DNA from: Streptomyces cyanogenus
GTDB lineage: Bacteria; Actinomycetota; Actinomycetes; Streptomycetales; Streptomycetaceae
DNA length: 64,000 nt
Assembly: GCF_017526105.1 (NCBI RefSeq)
Contig: NZ_CP071839.1
Location: 4,766,001-4,830,000, forward strand
Reading direction: 5' to 3'
Part shown: piece after piece, positions 15,793 to 23,932 of the stretch
How the letters are laid out: every line of letters begins with the position of its first letter
Position numbering within the stretch: position 1 is the first letter of the stretch
Notes under the pieces: generated by a model
Told to the model about the DNA's origin: nothing
Database searches by the model: none
The model's input: the letters and a program-made list of their open reading frames with translations, nothing else
Translations under genes and position numbers: made by a program

Positions 15793-17694
15793 ATGGAGAA
15801 GCTGGGACCGGGGGATCCCCCGCAGATCGGGGCGTACCGGCTGCTGGCACGGCTCGGCGCGGGCGGCATGGGGCACGTGTATCTGGCCCGGTCGGACCGG
15901 GGGCGGACGGTCGCCGTCAAGCTCGTCCGCCAGGAGCTGGCCGCACAGGAGGAGTTCCGCGCCCGGTTCCGGCAGGAGGTGCAGGCCGCGCGCCGGGTCG
16001 GCGGCTACTGGACCGCGCCCGTGCTGGACGCGGACACCGAGGCGGCCGTGCCGTGGGTGGCGACCGGGTACGTGGCCGGGCCCAGCCTGCAGCAGGTCGT
16101 CGGGCACGACCACGGGGCCCTGCCCGAGCGGTCGGTACGGATCCTGGCGGCGGGGCTCGCGCACGCGCTGAAGGACATCCACGCGGCCGGGATCGTGCAC
16201 CGGGACCTCAAGCCGTCGAACGTGCTGGTGACCATCGACGGCCCGCGCGTGATCGACTTCGGCATCGCGCGGGCCCGGGAGACGGCGACCGCCGGCGGGG
16301 AGGGGCTCACCCGGACCGGGGCGCTCGTCGGCTCGCCCGGGTTCATGGCGCCCGAGCAGGTGCGCGGGGACCGGATCACGCCGGCCTGCGACGTGTTCTG
16401 CCTCGGGTCCGTGCTGGCGTACGCGGCGACCGGGGCGCTGCCCTTCGGCGGCGCCAACAGCGGGGTGCACGCCCTGATGTTCCGCATCGCCCAGGAGGAG
16501 CCGGACCTGACGGGGGTCCCGGAGGGGATCGCCGACCTGGTACGGGACTGCCTGCGCAAGGACCCGGGGAGCCGGCCGTCGCTTGACGCGATCCTGGAGC
16601 GGACCGGGGTGGAGGACACCGTGGCCGGGGGCCGGTCGCGGGATCCCTGGCTGCCCGGTTCGCTGGTCGCGCAGCTCGGGCGGCACGCGGTGCAGCTGCT
16701 GGAGGTGGAGAACCCGGAGCGGGGCGGGGCGGCCTCCCCGGGCCAGGGTCTCCCGACCGCGCCGCCGGCACCGCAGGCGCCGCCCGACGCCGGCGGTGCC
16801 GGTGCGTCGCCCGAGCACGCCCCCGTGTCCGACGGCGGCCCGGCCGCCCCCGTCGACCGTCTGCCGACCGTCGTCTCGCCCGGAACCGTGCCGCCGCCCG
16901 GTGTGCCGCAGGCGCCGCCCGCGTTCGGGGCGGCCTACGGGGCTCCGCAGCCGCATCCGCAGCACCCGCAGTCCGCCGCCTACGGGTATCCGCCCCAGCC
17001 CGGGAGCTGGGGCGGGGCACAGCCCTCGTACAACCCCTACGCGGGACCGGGCGGCGGACTCGGCGCCACCCCGCCGTACGGGCCGTCGGCCGCCGGGGTC
17101 CCGGCGGAGCCGGAGCGGCGCAACGGGCGGTCCACCGCGCTGCTCGTCGTGATCGCGCTGGTCGTCGCGCTGGGTGCGGGCGGCTCGGTGTACGCGCTGA
17201 TGAGGAACGGGGGCGGGACGGACGACAAGGGCGACGGCAGGGTGAGTCCGGCGCCCACCGCCGGCTCCGCGTCGCCGGGCGGCTCCGGCTCGGCCACGCC
17301 GGCCGACTCGACGCCGTCACCGTCCGCCTCGACCGCCGGGGCGGTCCCGGAGGCCTATCTGGGCACCTGGCGGACGACCATCGACAACGCGAGCGGCTCC
17401 AACACCCGCGAACTGACCATCCGGCAGGGCGAGGTGGGCGACACCGTGCTGACGCTGGTCGCGGACGGGCCGACCGAGGGCGGGGGGTCGTACCACTGCG
17501 TGTTCGCGGCGAAGCTCGCCGAAGAGCCCGGCGGGGACGGACCGCTGGAGATCGGGCCGTCCACCGTCACCACCGGTGAACCCGCCTCCTCCTGCACCCC
17601 GGGCGAGGCCACCGAGGTCACCCTGCTGCCGGACGGCCGGCTGAAGCGGGCGAAGGCGAGCGGCGGGGAGAGCCTGACCTACGACAAGGAGTAG
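15793..17694 (+). CDS. Membrane Ser/Thr protein kinase (PknB/Hanks type) with extracytoplasmic C-terminal domain
   Basis: From the ATG at 15793 the protein has 633 residues. The kinase domain (about 10-270) contains the Gly loop GAGGMGHVYLARS, the ATP Lys in VAVKLV, the catalytic loop HRDLKPSNVL near residue 136, DFGIAR and APEQ. A long Pro/Ala/Gln-rich linker follows, then one transmembrane helix (about 449-471, ALLVVIALVVALGAGG), a Ser/Pro-rich spacer, and a ~110-residue outer domain with AYLGTWRTTIDN and two Cys. The outer domain probably senses a ligand. It is not the PASTA type, so a peptidoglycan role is not implied. A strong palindrome lies just after the stop. Confidence 0.93.
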   Translation: MEKLGPGDPPQIGAYRLLARLGAGGMGHVYLARSDRGRTVAVKLVRQELAAQEEFRARFRQEVQAARRVGGYWTAPVLDADTEAAVPWVATGYVAGPSLQQVVGHDHGALPERSVRILAAGLAHALKDIHAAGIVHRDLKPSNVLVTIDGPRVIDFGIARARETATAGGEGLTRTGALVGSPGFMAPEQVRGDRITPACDVFCLGSVLAYAATGALPFGGANSGVHALMFRIAQEEPDLTGVPEGIADLVRDCLRKDPGSRPSLDAILERTGVEDTVAGGRSRDPWLPGSLVAQLGRHAVQLLEVENPERGGAASPGQGLPTAPPAPQAPPDAGGAGASPEHAPVSDGGPAAPVDRLPTVVSPGTVPPPGVPQAPPAFGAAYGAPQPHPQHPQSAAYGYPPQPGSWGGAQPSYNPYAGPGGGLGATPPYGPSAAGVPAEPERRNGRSTALLVVIALVVALGAGGSVYALMRNGGGTDDKGDGRVSPAPTAGSASPGGSGSATPADSTPSPSASTAGAVPEAYLGTWRTTIDNASGSNTRELTIRQGEVGDTVLTLVADGPTEGGGSYHCVFAAKLAEEPGGDGPLEIGPSTVTTGEPASSCTPGEATEVTLLPDGRLKRAKASGGESLTYDKE

Positions 17695-17704
17695 CCCGGC
17701 GTCC

Positions 17705-17756
17705 AGGGCCTGTCTGACAATTCCCGTCTGCCGACGCGAATTGTCAGACAGGCCCT
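17705..17756. terminator. 19-bp perfect palindrome, bidirectional terminator or palindromic element
   Basis: AGGGCCTGTCTGACAATTC (17705-17723) and its exact complement (17738-17756) flank a 14-nt loop between convergent genes. Its right end touches the stop codon of the left-going gene. The location fits a terminator for both. Confidence 0.75.
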
Positions 17757-18504
17757 AGCGGGGCTCGGGCGGCCGTTGCCGGGGCATGTTCGGGCGGCTG
17801 CCGTTCGCCGGTGGCAGGGGAAGCCGGCTCCCGCCGCCCCCGGCCTCCTGCCGCGGCACCGCCGCCACCGCCGTCTGGATGCCCAGCGGTGCCGCCCCCG
17901 TGCGGAACTCCACCATCCAGTCGGTGGTCTCCGTGCGCACCAGCTCCGTGATGTCCTCCGAGAAGCGCCGCAGCACCGACAGGCACCGCTCGGCCGCCTC
18001 GCTCGCCGTGCCCTCCGCCGGCCCCAGCACCTCCCGCACGCTCTCCGAGGCCCAGTCGAACTGGAACGCCTGGAGCCGCCGCTGCACCGCCTGCGCGGTG
18101 GCCACGTCCCTTATCCATCCGGACGTGACGCCGAAGAACCGGTCGACGGCGACGCAGGCGGCCGTGAGCAGCAGCGCCAGACAACCCCAGGGCGCCACCC
18201 CGTCGGCCAGCCCGGTCAGGTCCAGCAGGGGCAGCGCCGCCCCGGCCACCGCACCGGCCGCCGCCCCGACCCGCAGCACGCGCGCCCCGCGCCGCTTCCA
18301 GACCCGGTCCCGCAGGTACCAGGCCGCCGTCTCCAGCGCCCGCCGCTCCACCCACCGGTACAGCTCGTCCAGCCGTGCGGCGGGCTCCCCCCAGTCCCCG
18401 AGCGGGAAGGCCCGCCCGGTCAGATCGCCCGGCCGCAGCCCGGCCGCACCCTCGCCCCGCCCGTCCTGAGGGGGACCCTCGGGCTGCATCTCCGGCTGAC
18501 CCAC
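17755..18504 (-). CDS. SLATT-like two-transmembrane protein
   Basis: The GTG at 18504, preceded by AGGGAG 6 nt upstream, gives 249 residues. After an amphipathic N-terminal segment (LDELYRWVERRALETAAWYL) come two adjacent hydrophobic helices (VLRVGAAAGAVAGAALPLL and WGCLALLLTAACVAVDRFFG). A long cytoplasmic helical region follows, with WIRDVATAQAVQRRLQAFQ and RRFSEDITELVRTETTDWM, then a Pro-rich tail. This layout matches SLATT proteins, some of which are effectors in nucleotide-signalling systems, but no nucleotidyltransferase or SLOG gene is next door. A housekeeping role is equally possible. Confidence 0.65.
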   Translation of the reverse strand: MGQPEMQPEGPPQDGRGEGAAGLRPGDLTGRAFPLGDWGEPAARLDELYRWVERRALETAAWYLRDRVWKRRGARVLRVGAAAGAVAGAALPLLDLTGLADGVAPWGCLALLLTAACVAVDRFFGVTSGWIRDVATAQAVQRRLQAFQFDWASESVREVLGPAEGTASEAAERCLSVLRRFSEDITELVRTETTDWMVEFRTGAAPLGIQTAVAAVPRQEAGGGGSRLPLPPANGSRPNMPRQRPPEPR

Positions 18505-18675
18505 CCGGCACTCCCTACTGATCACTGATCGCTGCTCACCACCGGTCACTTTGCGTGACATTCCATGTCGGTGCGCGGCCCCCTTCCTACCGCCCAACGG
18601 GTGGCGGAGAGGGCGGTTTCCCAGCTTTTCCGCCCGGAAGAGGGCCTTGATCAGGTATACGACTGCCGAACTTCT

Positions 18676-18689
18676 CACTCGAAAGAGTG
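18676..18689 (+). promoter_or_regulatory. Small hairpin in the leader of the ybaB-recR operon
   Basis: CACTC-GAAA-GAGTG is a perfect 5-bp stem with a GNRA tetraloop, 66 bp before the ybaB start. It may be a leader structure; no function is known. Confidence 0.3.
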
Positions 18690-18754
18690 GCGGGGCGATG
18701 GAAGCGTGGACCACGTAGGCTCGTGCTCTAGGAGAAGACGCAGAGGAGCTGATC

Positions 18755-19099
18755 GTGTTTCCCGGTGGTGGCCAGGCCAATATGCAGCAGTTGCTCCAGC
18801 AGGCCCAGAAGATGCAGCAGGATCTGCAGCGGGCCCAGGAGGAACTGGCGAACACGGAGGTCGACGGGCAGGCGGGCGGCGGGCTGGTGCAGGCCACCGT
18901 CACCGGCGCCGGTGAGCTGCGCGCCCTCAGGATCGACCCGAAGGCGGTGGACCCGGAGGACACCGAGACCCTCGCCGACCTGATCGTGGCGGCCGTACAG
19001 GCGGCCAACGAGAACGCGCAGGCGCTCCAGCAGCAGAAGCTGGGCCCGCTCGCCCAGGGCCTGGGGGGCGGCAGCGGCATCCCGGGCCTGCCGTTCTGA
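18755..19099 (+). CDS. YbaB/EbfC-family nucleoid-associated protein
   Basis: The 114-residue protein begins with a GTG codon (MFPGGGQANMQQLLQQAQKM). It has the long N-terminal helix rich in Gln, then VDGQAGGGLVQATVTGAGELRALRIDP and the ending helix of the YbaB fold. Members form dimers that bind DNA and commonly sit directly before recR, as here (73 bp gap). The Gly-rich C-terminus GGGSGIPGLPF is usual for actinobacterial members. Co-transcription with recR and the DUF5063 gene is likely. Confidence 0.92.
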   Translation: MFPGGGQANMQQLLQQAQKMQQDLQRAQEELANTEVDGQAGGGLVQATVTGAGELRALRIDPKAVDPEDTETLADLIVAAVQAANENAQALQQQKLGPLAQGLGGGSGIPGLPF

Positions 19100-19172
19100 C
19101 GCCTCCGCCTTCCGAGCGGAGGCGGGAGCCAACTACCGTACGTACCGAAAGGTCTCCAGGAAGGGCAGTCCG

Positions 19173-19772
19173 TTGTACGAAGGCGTGGTCCAGGACCTCA
19201 TCGACGAGCTGGGGCGGCTGCCCGGCGTCGGTCCCAAGAGCGCGCAGCGGATCGCCTTCCACATCCTGCAGGCCGAGCCGACGGACGTGAAGCGGCTCGC
19301 GCAGGCCCTCCTGGAGGTGAAGGCGAAGGTCCGCTTCTGCGCCACGTGCGGCAACGTGGCGCAGGAGGAGCTGTGCGGCATCTGCCGCGACCCGCGCCGC
19401 GACCCCTCCGTCGTCTGTGTGGTGGAGGAGCCCAAGGACGTCGTCGCGATCGAGCGCACCCGTGAGTTCCGGGGCCGTTACCACGTGCTCGGCGGCGCCA
19501 TCAGCCCGATCGAGGGCGTCGGACCCGACGACCTGCGTATACGAGAACTTCTCGCGCGGTTGGCCGACGGGACGGTCACGGAACTGATCCTTGCCACGGA
19601 TCCCAATCTGGAAGGCGAGGCCACGGCGACGTACCTCGCCCGCATGATCAAGCCCATGGGCCTGAAGGTCACCCGCCTGGCCAGCGGCCTCCCGGTGGGT
19701 GGCGACCTGGAATACGCGGACGAGGTCACCCTCGGCCGCGCCTTCGAGGGGAGACGACTCCTAGATGTCTGA
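19173..19772 (+). CDS. recR: Recombination mediator protein RecR
   Basis: The 199-residue protein has a TTG start with AGGAAGGGCAG upstream. In order it has an N-terminal helix-hairpin-helix (LIDELGRLPGVGPKSAQRIAF), a four-Cys zinc finger (CATCGNVAQEELCGIC), and a Toprim domain with VVEEPKDVVAIE and ILATDPNLEGEATATYLA. It acts with RecO and RecF to load RecA at single-strand gaps. Its 3' end overlaps the next gene by 8 bp, indicating translational coupling. Confidence 0.97.
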   Translation: MYEGVVQDLIDELGRLPGVGPKSAQRIAFHILQAEPTDVKRLAQALLEVKAKVRFCATCGNVAQEELCGICRDPRRDPSVVCVVEEPKDVVAIERTREFRGRYHVLGGAISPIEGVGPDDLRIRELLARLADGTVTELILATDPNLEGEATATYLARMIKPMGLKVTRLASGLPVGGDLEYADEVTLGRAFEGRRLLDV

Positions 19773-20427
19773 CGCCACGCTGCACGCCTCGACACAGAAC
19801 CCGGACGACTTCGTCGTCCAGATCGCGGACCAGGTCGAGAGCTTCCTGGTGGCCGTCACGGAGGTGGCGAGGGGCGACGAACCCGAATCGGCCGTCCCCT
19901 TCCTCCTCCTTGAGGTCTCCCAGCTCCTGCTGGCCGGCGGCCGGCTGGGCGCCCACGAGGACATCGTCCCCGACGAGCGCTACGAGCCCGACCCGGGCCC
20001 CGAGCCGGACCTGGACGAGCTGCGCGAGAACTTCGCCCGGCTCCTGGACCCGGTCGACGTCTACTCCGAGGTCTTCGACCCGTACGAGCCCCGCAAGGCG
20101 CCGGTGCCGGCCCGGATCTCCGACGACCTCGCCGACATCATCACAGACCTGCGGCACGGCATGGTCCACTACCGTGCGGGCCGCACCACCGAGGCCCTGT
20201 GGTGGTGGCAGTTCTCGTACTTCTCCAACTGGGGTCCGACGGCCTCCGCCGTGCTGCGCGCCCTCCAGTCCGTCCTGATCCACGTCCGTCTCAACCAGCC
20301 CCTGGAGGAGCTGGACGGCCTCGACACCGACCAGCCGGCCATGGGCGACGAGACCCTGGAGTTCGAGGCGGGCCGGGTGATGGCCCAGGAGATCGGCGCG
20401 CCGCTCGGGATCCGGCCGGGGAAGTAG
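19765..20427 (+). CDS. DUF5063-type protein
   Basis: The 220-residue acidic soluble protein overlaps recR by 8 bp. It has an N-terminal helical segment (FVVQIADQVESFLVAVTEVA), a central acidic stretch (DERYEPDPGPEPDLDELREN) and a conserved tryptophan-rich motif ALWWWQFSYFSNWGPTASAVLRAL. Its place directly after recR in an operon suggests a link to DNA repair, but no biochemical role is known to me. Confidence 0.8.
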   Translation: MSDATLHASTQNPDDFVVQIADQVESFLVAVTEVARGDEPESAVPFLLLEVSQLLLAGGRLGAHEDIVPDERYEPDPGPEPDLDELRENFARLLDPVDVYSEVFDPYEPRKAPVPARISDDLADIITDLRHGMVHYRAGRTTEALWWWQFSYFSNWGPTASAVLRALQSVLIHVRLNQPLEELDGLDTDQPAMGDETLEFEAGRVMAQEIGAPLGIRPGK

Positions 20428-20598
20428 GCCGCCCGTCCCGCGGCGGCTGTGACCCCGGGCACGTTCCGAGTGCCCGGCGGTCCGCTGGGCAGGTGCCCGT
20501 GGCGAGCGTCCGGATGTCTCACCATGCGGGAGCAGGGTGGTGGAATTCGGACACTCGTTAGACTGAGCCGACACAAACGAACCGAGCGAGGAGCGCAC

Positions 20599-21870
20599 GT
20601 GGGCCTTGTCGTGCAGAAGTACGGAGGCTCCTCCGTAGCCGATGCCGAGGGCATCAAGCGCGTCGCCAAGCGGATCGTGGAAGCGAAGAAGAACGGCAAC
20701 CAGGTTGTCGTCGTCGTTTCCGCGATGGGCGACACGACGGACGAGCTGATCGATCTCGCCGAGCAGGTTTCTCCCATGCCTGCCGGGCGGGAATTCGACA
20801 TGCTGCTGACCGCCGGAGAGCGGATCTCCATGGCCCTGCTGGCGATGGCGATCAAAAACCTGGGTCACGAGGCCCAGTCCTTCACCGGCAGCCAGGCAGG
20901 CGTGATCACCGACTCGGTCCACAACAAAGCCCGGATCATCGACGTCACGCCGGGCCGCATCAGGACCGCGCTGGACGAGGGCAACATCGCCATCGTCGCC
21001 GGTTTCCAGGGCGTCTCGCAGGACAAGAAGGACATCACCACGCTGGGGCGCGGTGGGTCCGACACCACCGCCGTCGCGCTGGCCGCCGCGCTCGACGCCG
21101 AGGTCTGCGAGATCTACACCGACGTCGACGGCGTGTTCACCGCCGACCCGCGCGTGGTGAAGAAGGCGAAGAAGATCGACTGGATCTCCTTCGAGGACAT
21201 GCTGGAGCTCGCGGCCTCCGGCTCCAAGGTGCTGCTCCACCGCTGTGTGGAGTACGCCCGCCGCTACAACATCCCGATCCACGTCCGGTCGTCCTTCAGC
21301 GGACTGCAGGGCACGTGGGTCAGCAGTGAGCCGATTGGGGACAAGAAGGTGGAGCAGGCCATCATCTCCGGTGTCGCGCACGACACCTCCGAGGCCAAGA
21401 TCACGGTCGTCGGTGTGCCGGACAAGCCGGGTGAGGCCGCCGCGATCTTCCGGACCATCGCCGATGCCGAGATCAACATCGACATGGTCGTGCAGAACGT
21501 GTCCGCAGCCTCCACCGGTCTGACGGACATCTCCTTCACGCTGCCGAAGACGGAGGGCCGCAAGGCCATCGACGCGCTGGAGAAGAACCGCTCCGGCATC
21601 GGTTTCGACTCGCTGCGCTACGACGACCAGATCGGCAAGATCTCCCTGGTCGGCGCCGGTATGAAGACCAACCCGGGCGTCACCGCCGCGTTCTTCGAGG
21701 CGCTTAGCGACGCCGGTGTGAACATCGAGCTGATCTCGACCTCCGAGATCCGGATCTCGGTGGTCACCCGCGCCGACGACGTCGCGGAGGCCGTCCGCGC
21801 CGTGCACACCGCCTTCGGACTGGACTCCGACAGCGACGAGGCCGTCGTCTACGGAGGCACCGGCCGATGA
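20599..21870 (+). CDS. ask: Aspartate kinase
   Basis: From the GTG at 20599 the enzyme has 423 residues; GAGCGAGGAGCGCAC precedes it. The N-terminal amino acid kinase domain shows VQKYGGSSVADAEGIKRVA, FTGSQAGVITDSVHNKARI and LGRGGSDTTAVALAAALDAE. Two C-terminal ACT domains (about 270-415) provide lysine/threonine feedback. It phosphorylates aspartate for the Lys, Thr, Met and diaminopimelate pathways. Its last codons overlap the next gene as ATGA, giving an ask-asd operon. In many actinomycetes an internal start makes a separate beta subunit; I did not locate one here. Confidence 0.96.
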   Translation: MGLVVQKYGGSSVADAEGIKRVAKRIVEAKKNGNQVVVVVSAMGDTTDELIDLAEQVSPMPAGREFDMLLTAGERISMALLAMAIKNLGHEAQSFTGSQAGVITDSVHNKARIIDVTPGRIRTALDEGNIAIVAGFQGVSQDKKDITTLGRGGSDTTAVALAAALDAEVCEIYTDVDGVFTADPRVVKKAKKIDWISFEDMLELAASGSKVLLHRCVEYARRYNIPIHVRSSFSGLQGTWVSSEPIGDKKVEQAIISGVAHDTSEAKITVVGVPDKPGEAAAIFRTIADAEINIDMVVQNVSAASTGLTDISFTLPKTEGRKAIDALEKNRSGIGFDSLRYDDQIGKISLVGAGMKTNPGVTAAFFEALSDAGVNIELISTSEIRISVVTRADDVAEAVRAVHTAFGLDSDSDEAVVYGGTGR

Positions 21871-22940
21871 CCGGCAGGCCGACGCTCGCGGTCGTGGGAG
21901 CGACCGGGGCCGTCGGCACGGTCATGCTCCAGATCCTCTCCCAGCGGGCGGACATCTGGGGCGAGATCCGCCTGATCGCCTCCCCGCGCTCGGCCGGCCG
22001 CAAGCTGACCGTGCGCGGGGCGGAGGTCGAGGTGGCGGCCCTGACGGAGGACGCCTTCGCCGGGGTCGACATCGCGCTGTTCGACGTGCCCGACGAGGTC
22101 GCCGCCGAGTGGGCGCCGGTCGCCGCCGCGCGCGGCGCGGTCGTCGTCGACAACTCCGGCGCCTTCCGGATGGACCCCGACGTGCCGCTCGTCGTGCCCG
22201 AGGTCAATCCGCACACGGTGCGGTCCCGCCCGCGCGGGATCGTCGCGAACCCCAACTGCACCACCCTGACGATGATCGTCGCCCTGGGCGCGCTGCACGC
22301 CGAGTTCGGGCTGCGCGAGCTGGTGGTGTCGTCGTACCAGGCGGTGAGCGGGGCCGGGCGGGCCGGCGTGGAGGCGCTGCGGGCCCAGCTCTCCCTGGTG
22401 GCAGGGACCGAACTGGGCACCAGTCCCGGGGACGTGCGCCGGGCCGTCGGGGAGGACACCGGGCCGTTCCCGGAGCCGGTCGCGCTGAACGTCGTACCGT
22501 GGGCCGGATCGCTGCGCGAGGACGGCTGGTCGTCGGAGGAGATGAAGGTCCGCGACGAGTCCCGGAAGATCCTCGGCCTGCCGAGGCTGCCGGTCGCCGT
22601 GACCTGTGTCCGGGTGCCGGTGATCACGACGCACTCGCTGACCGTCCACGCCCGTTTCCAGCGGGAGGTCGGCGTCGAGGGCGCCCGGGAGATCCTGGCC
22701 ACCGCGCCGGGCGTGGTGCTGTGCGACGATCCGGCCGCCGGCGAGTTCCCCACCCCCGCCGACGTGGTGGGCACCGATCCCACCTGGGTGGGCCGGGTGC
22801 GGCGGGCGCTGGACGACCCGACCGCGCTGGAGCTGTTCGTGTGCGGCGACAACCTGCGCAAGGGCGCCGCACTGAACTGCGCCCAGATCGCGGAGCTGAT
22901 CGCGGCGGAGACGTCCGCCGGCGTTCCGCCCGCTTTGTAG
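21867..22940 (+). CDS. asd: Aspartate-semialdehyde dehydrogenase
   Basis: The 357-residue enzyme reduces aspartyl phosphate to the semialdehyde with NADPH. It shows the dinucleotide loop VVGATGAVGTVMLQIL, the nucleophile region VANPNCTTLTMIVALGALH with Cys131, SSYQAVSGAGRAGVEAL and the catalytic His region RVPVITTHSLTVHARF. It overlaps ask by 4 bp (ATGA), so the two consecutive steps are translated together. A hairpin terminator lies 76 bp downstream. Confidence 0.97.
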   Translation: MTGRPTLAVVGATGAVGTVMLQILSQRADIWGEIRLIASPRSAGRKLTVRGAEVEVAALTEDAFAGVDIALFDVPDEVAAEWAPVAAARGAVVVDNSGAFRMDPDVPLVVPEVNPHTVRSRPRGIVANPNCTTLTMIVALGALHAEFGLRELVVSSYQAVSGAGRAGVEALRAQLSLVAGTELGTSPGDVRRAVGEDTGPFPEPVALNVVPWAGSLREDGWSSEEMKVRDESRKILGLPRLPVAVTCVRVPVITTHSLTVHARFQREVGVEGAREILATAPGVVLCDDPAAGEFPTPADVVGTDPTWVGRVRRALDDPTALELFVCGDNLRKGAALNCAQIAELIAAETSAGVPPAL

Positions 22941-23251
22941 GATCCTTGTAAGAAGTGTGGCCAGGGGCATGGTCCAATCCACTTGAACCGTCCCCCTCGG
23001 CGACAGAGGATTTCTCTCCCCGCCTTCCGCAACCGTACGGAGGCGGGGAGCGTCTTTGCGGTCACCCTTCAGGGACCTGGGGACGCGATGATCCTGGCGT
23101 GGGGACGCCGTGGTCGGGGCGTGGGGACGCCCGTTCAAATGGGACATAAGGGAAGAGCGGGACGCATGACGGCACTTCAGGCACGGCCGGCTGTCGCACA
23201 TGTGACGCCCGGCACGTACAACCCCCGAGGGGGGAAACGTGTCCAACAGGC
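22941..23251. other. Intergenic region between asd and the sigma factor
   Basis: This stretch holds the asd terminator (23016-23050), then two or three direct copies of a GCGTGGGGACGCC-like unit (about 23084-23132), then GGGACATAAGGG as a possible -10 region. It also carries the beginning of a 60-codon overlapping frame that starts at 23166. Confidence 0.5.
23016..23050 (+). terminator. Terminator hairpin after asd
   Basis: CTCCCCGCCT and CGGAGGCGGGGAG form a stem of about 13 bp with one bulged T and an 8-nt loop, followed by CGTCTTT. Confidence 0.75.
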
Positions 23252-23348
23252 GTGGCAGAGGTACTCGAACTCACTGCGGCCCGCGGCGCTACGGCCCTGC
23301 GGCCCCGCGCGGCGCTCCGGCCCCGCACGCCCGGCGGCATGCCGGTGA
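23166..23348 (+). other. Possible 60-residue leader ORF overlapping the sigma factor start
   Basis: An ATG at 23166 with GGGAAGAGCGGGACGC upstream opens a frame (MTALQARPAVAHVTPG) that ends at 23348, inside the sigma gene in another frame. A third frame opens at the GTG at 23239, directly behind GAGGGGGGAAAC. Either could tune translation of the sigma factor, or mark a frameshift in its N-terminus. Confidence 0.3.
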
Positions 23349-23932
23349 TCGCGCCCATGCCCGCAGCGCGGCCCGCCCGCATACCCAGTCAGCGTGACGG
23401 CGCCGAGGAGACCGCGGGTGCCGTGGCGACCGAGGCCGCCGGGACGACCGTCGACCACCTCACCGAGACCTACCGGGCGCACTACCGCTCGCTGCTCGGC
23501 CTCGCCGCACTCCTCCTCGACGACACCGCCTCCTGCGAGGACGTCGTCCAGGAGGCCTTCATCCGCGTCCACTCGGCCCGCAAGCGCGTCCGTGACCCCG
23601 AGAAGACCCTCGCCTACCTGCGGCAGACCGTCGTCAACCTCTCCCGGTCCACGCTGCGCCGGCGCATCCTCGGTCTGAAGCTGCTCTCCAAGCCGATGCC
23701 CGACATGGCGAGCGCGGAAGAGGGCGCCTACGACCAGCTGGAGCGCCGCGACCTCATCAAGGCGATGAAGGGCCTGCAGCGCCGCCAGCGCGAGGTGCTC
23801 GTGCTGCGCTACTTCGCCGACATGACCGAGGCCCAGGTCGCCGAGACCCTCGGCATATCGCTGGGCTCGGTGAAGGCGTACGGCTCGCGGGGCATCGCCG
23901 CGCTGCGGGTGGCCATGGAGGCACCGGCATGA
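23252..23932 (+). CDS. SigE-family (ECF-type) RNA polymerase sigma factor
   Basis: With the GTG at 23252 the protein has 226 residues. A ~60-residue Ala/Pro/Arg-rich N-terminal extension precedes sigma region 2 (LTETYRAHYRSLLGLAALLLDD, then CEDVVQEAFIRVHSARKRV) and region 4 (LQRRQREVLVLRYFADMTEA, then VAETLGISLGSVKAYGSRGI). The next gene overlaps by 4 bp and encodes a membrane protein, a common layout for sigma factor and regulator. The start is uncertain: no good ribosome-binding site fits this GTG, and the ATG at 23339 is an alternative. GC-rich third positions support this frame from about 23280. Confidence 0.85.
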   Translation: MAEVLELTAARGATALRPRAALRPRTPGGMPVIAPMPAARPARIPSQRDGAEETAGAVATEAAGTTVDHLTETYRAHYRSLLGLAALLLDDTASCEDVVQEAFIRVHSARKRVRDPEKTLAYLRQTVVNLSRSTLRRRILGLKLLSKPMPDMASAEEGAYDQLERRDLIKAMKGLQRRQREVLVLRYFADMTEAQVAETLGISLGSVKAYGSRGIAALRVAMEAPA

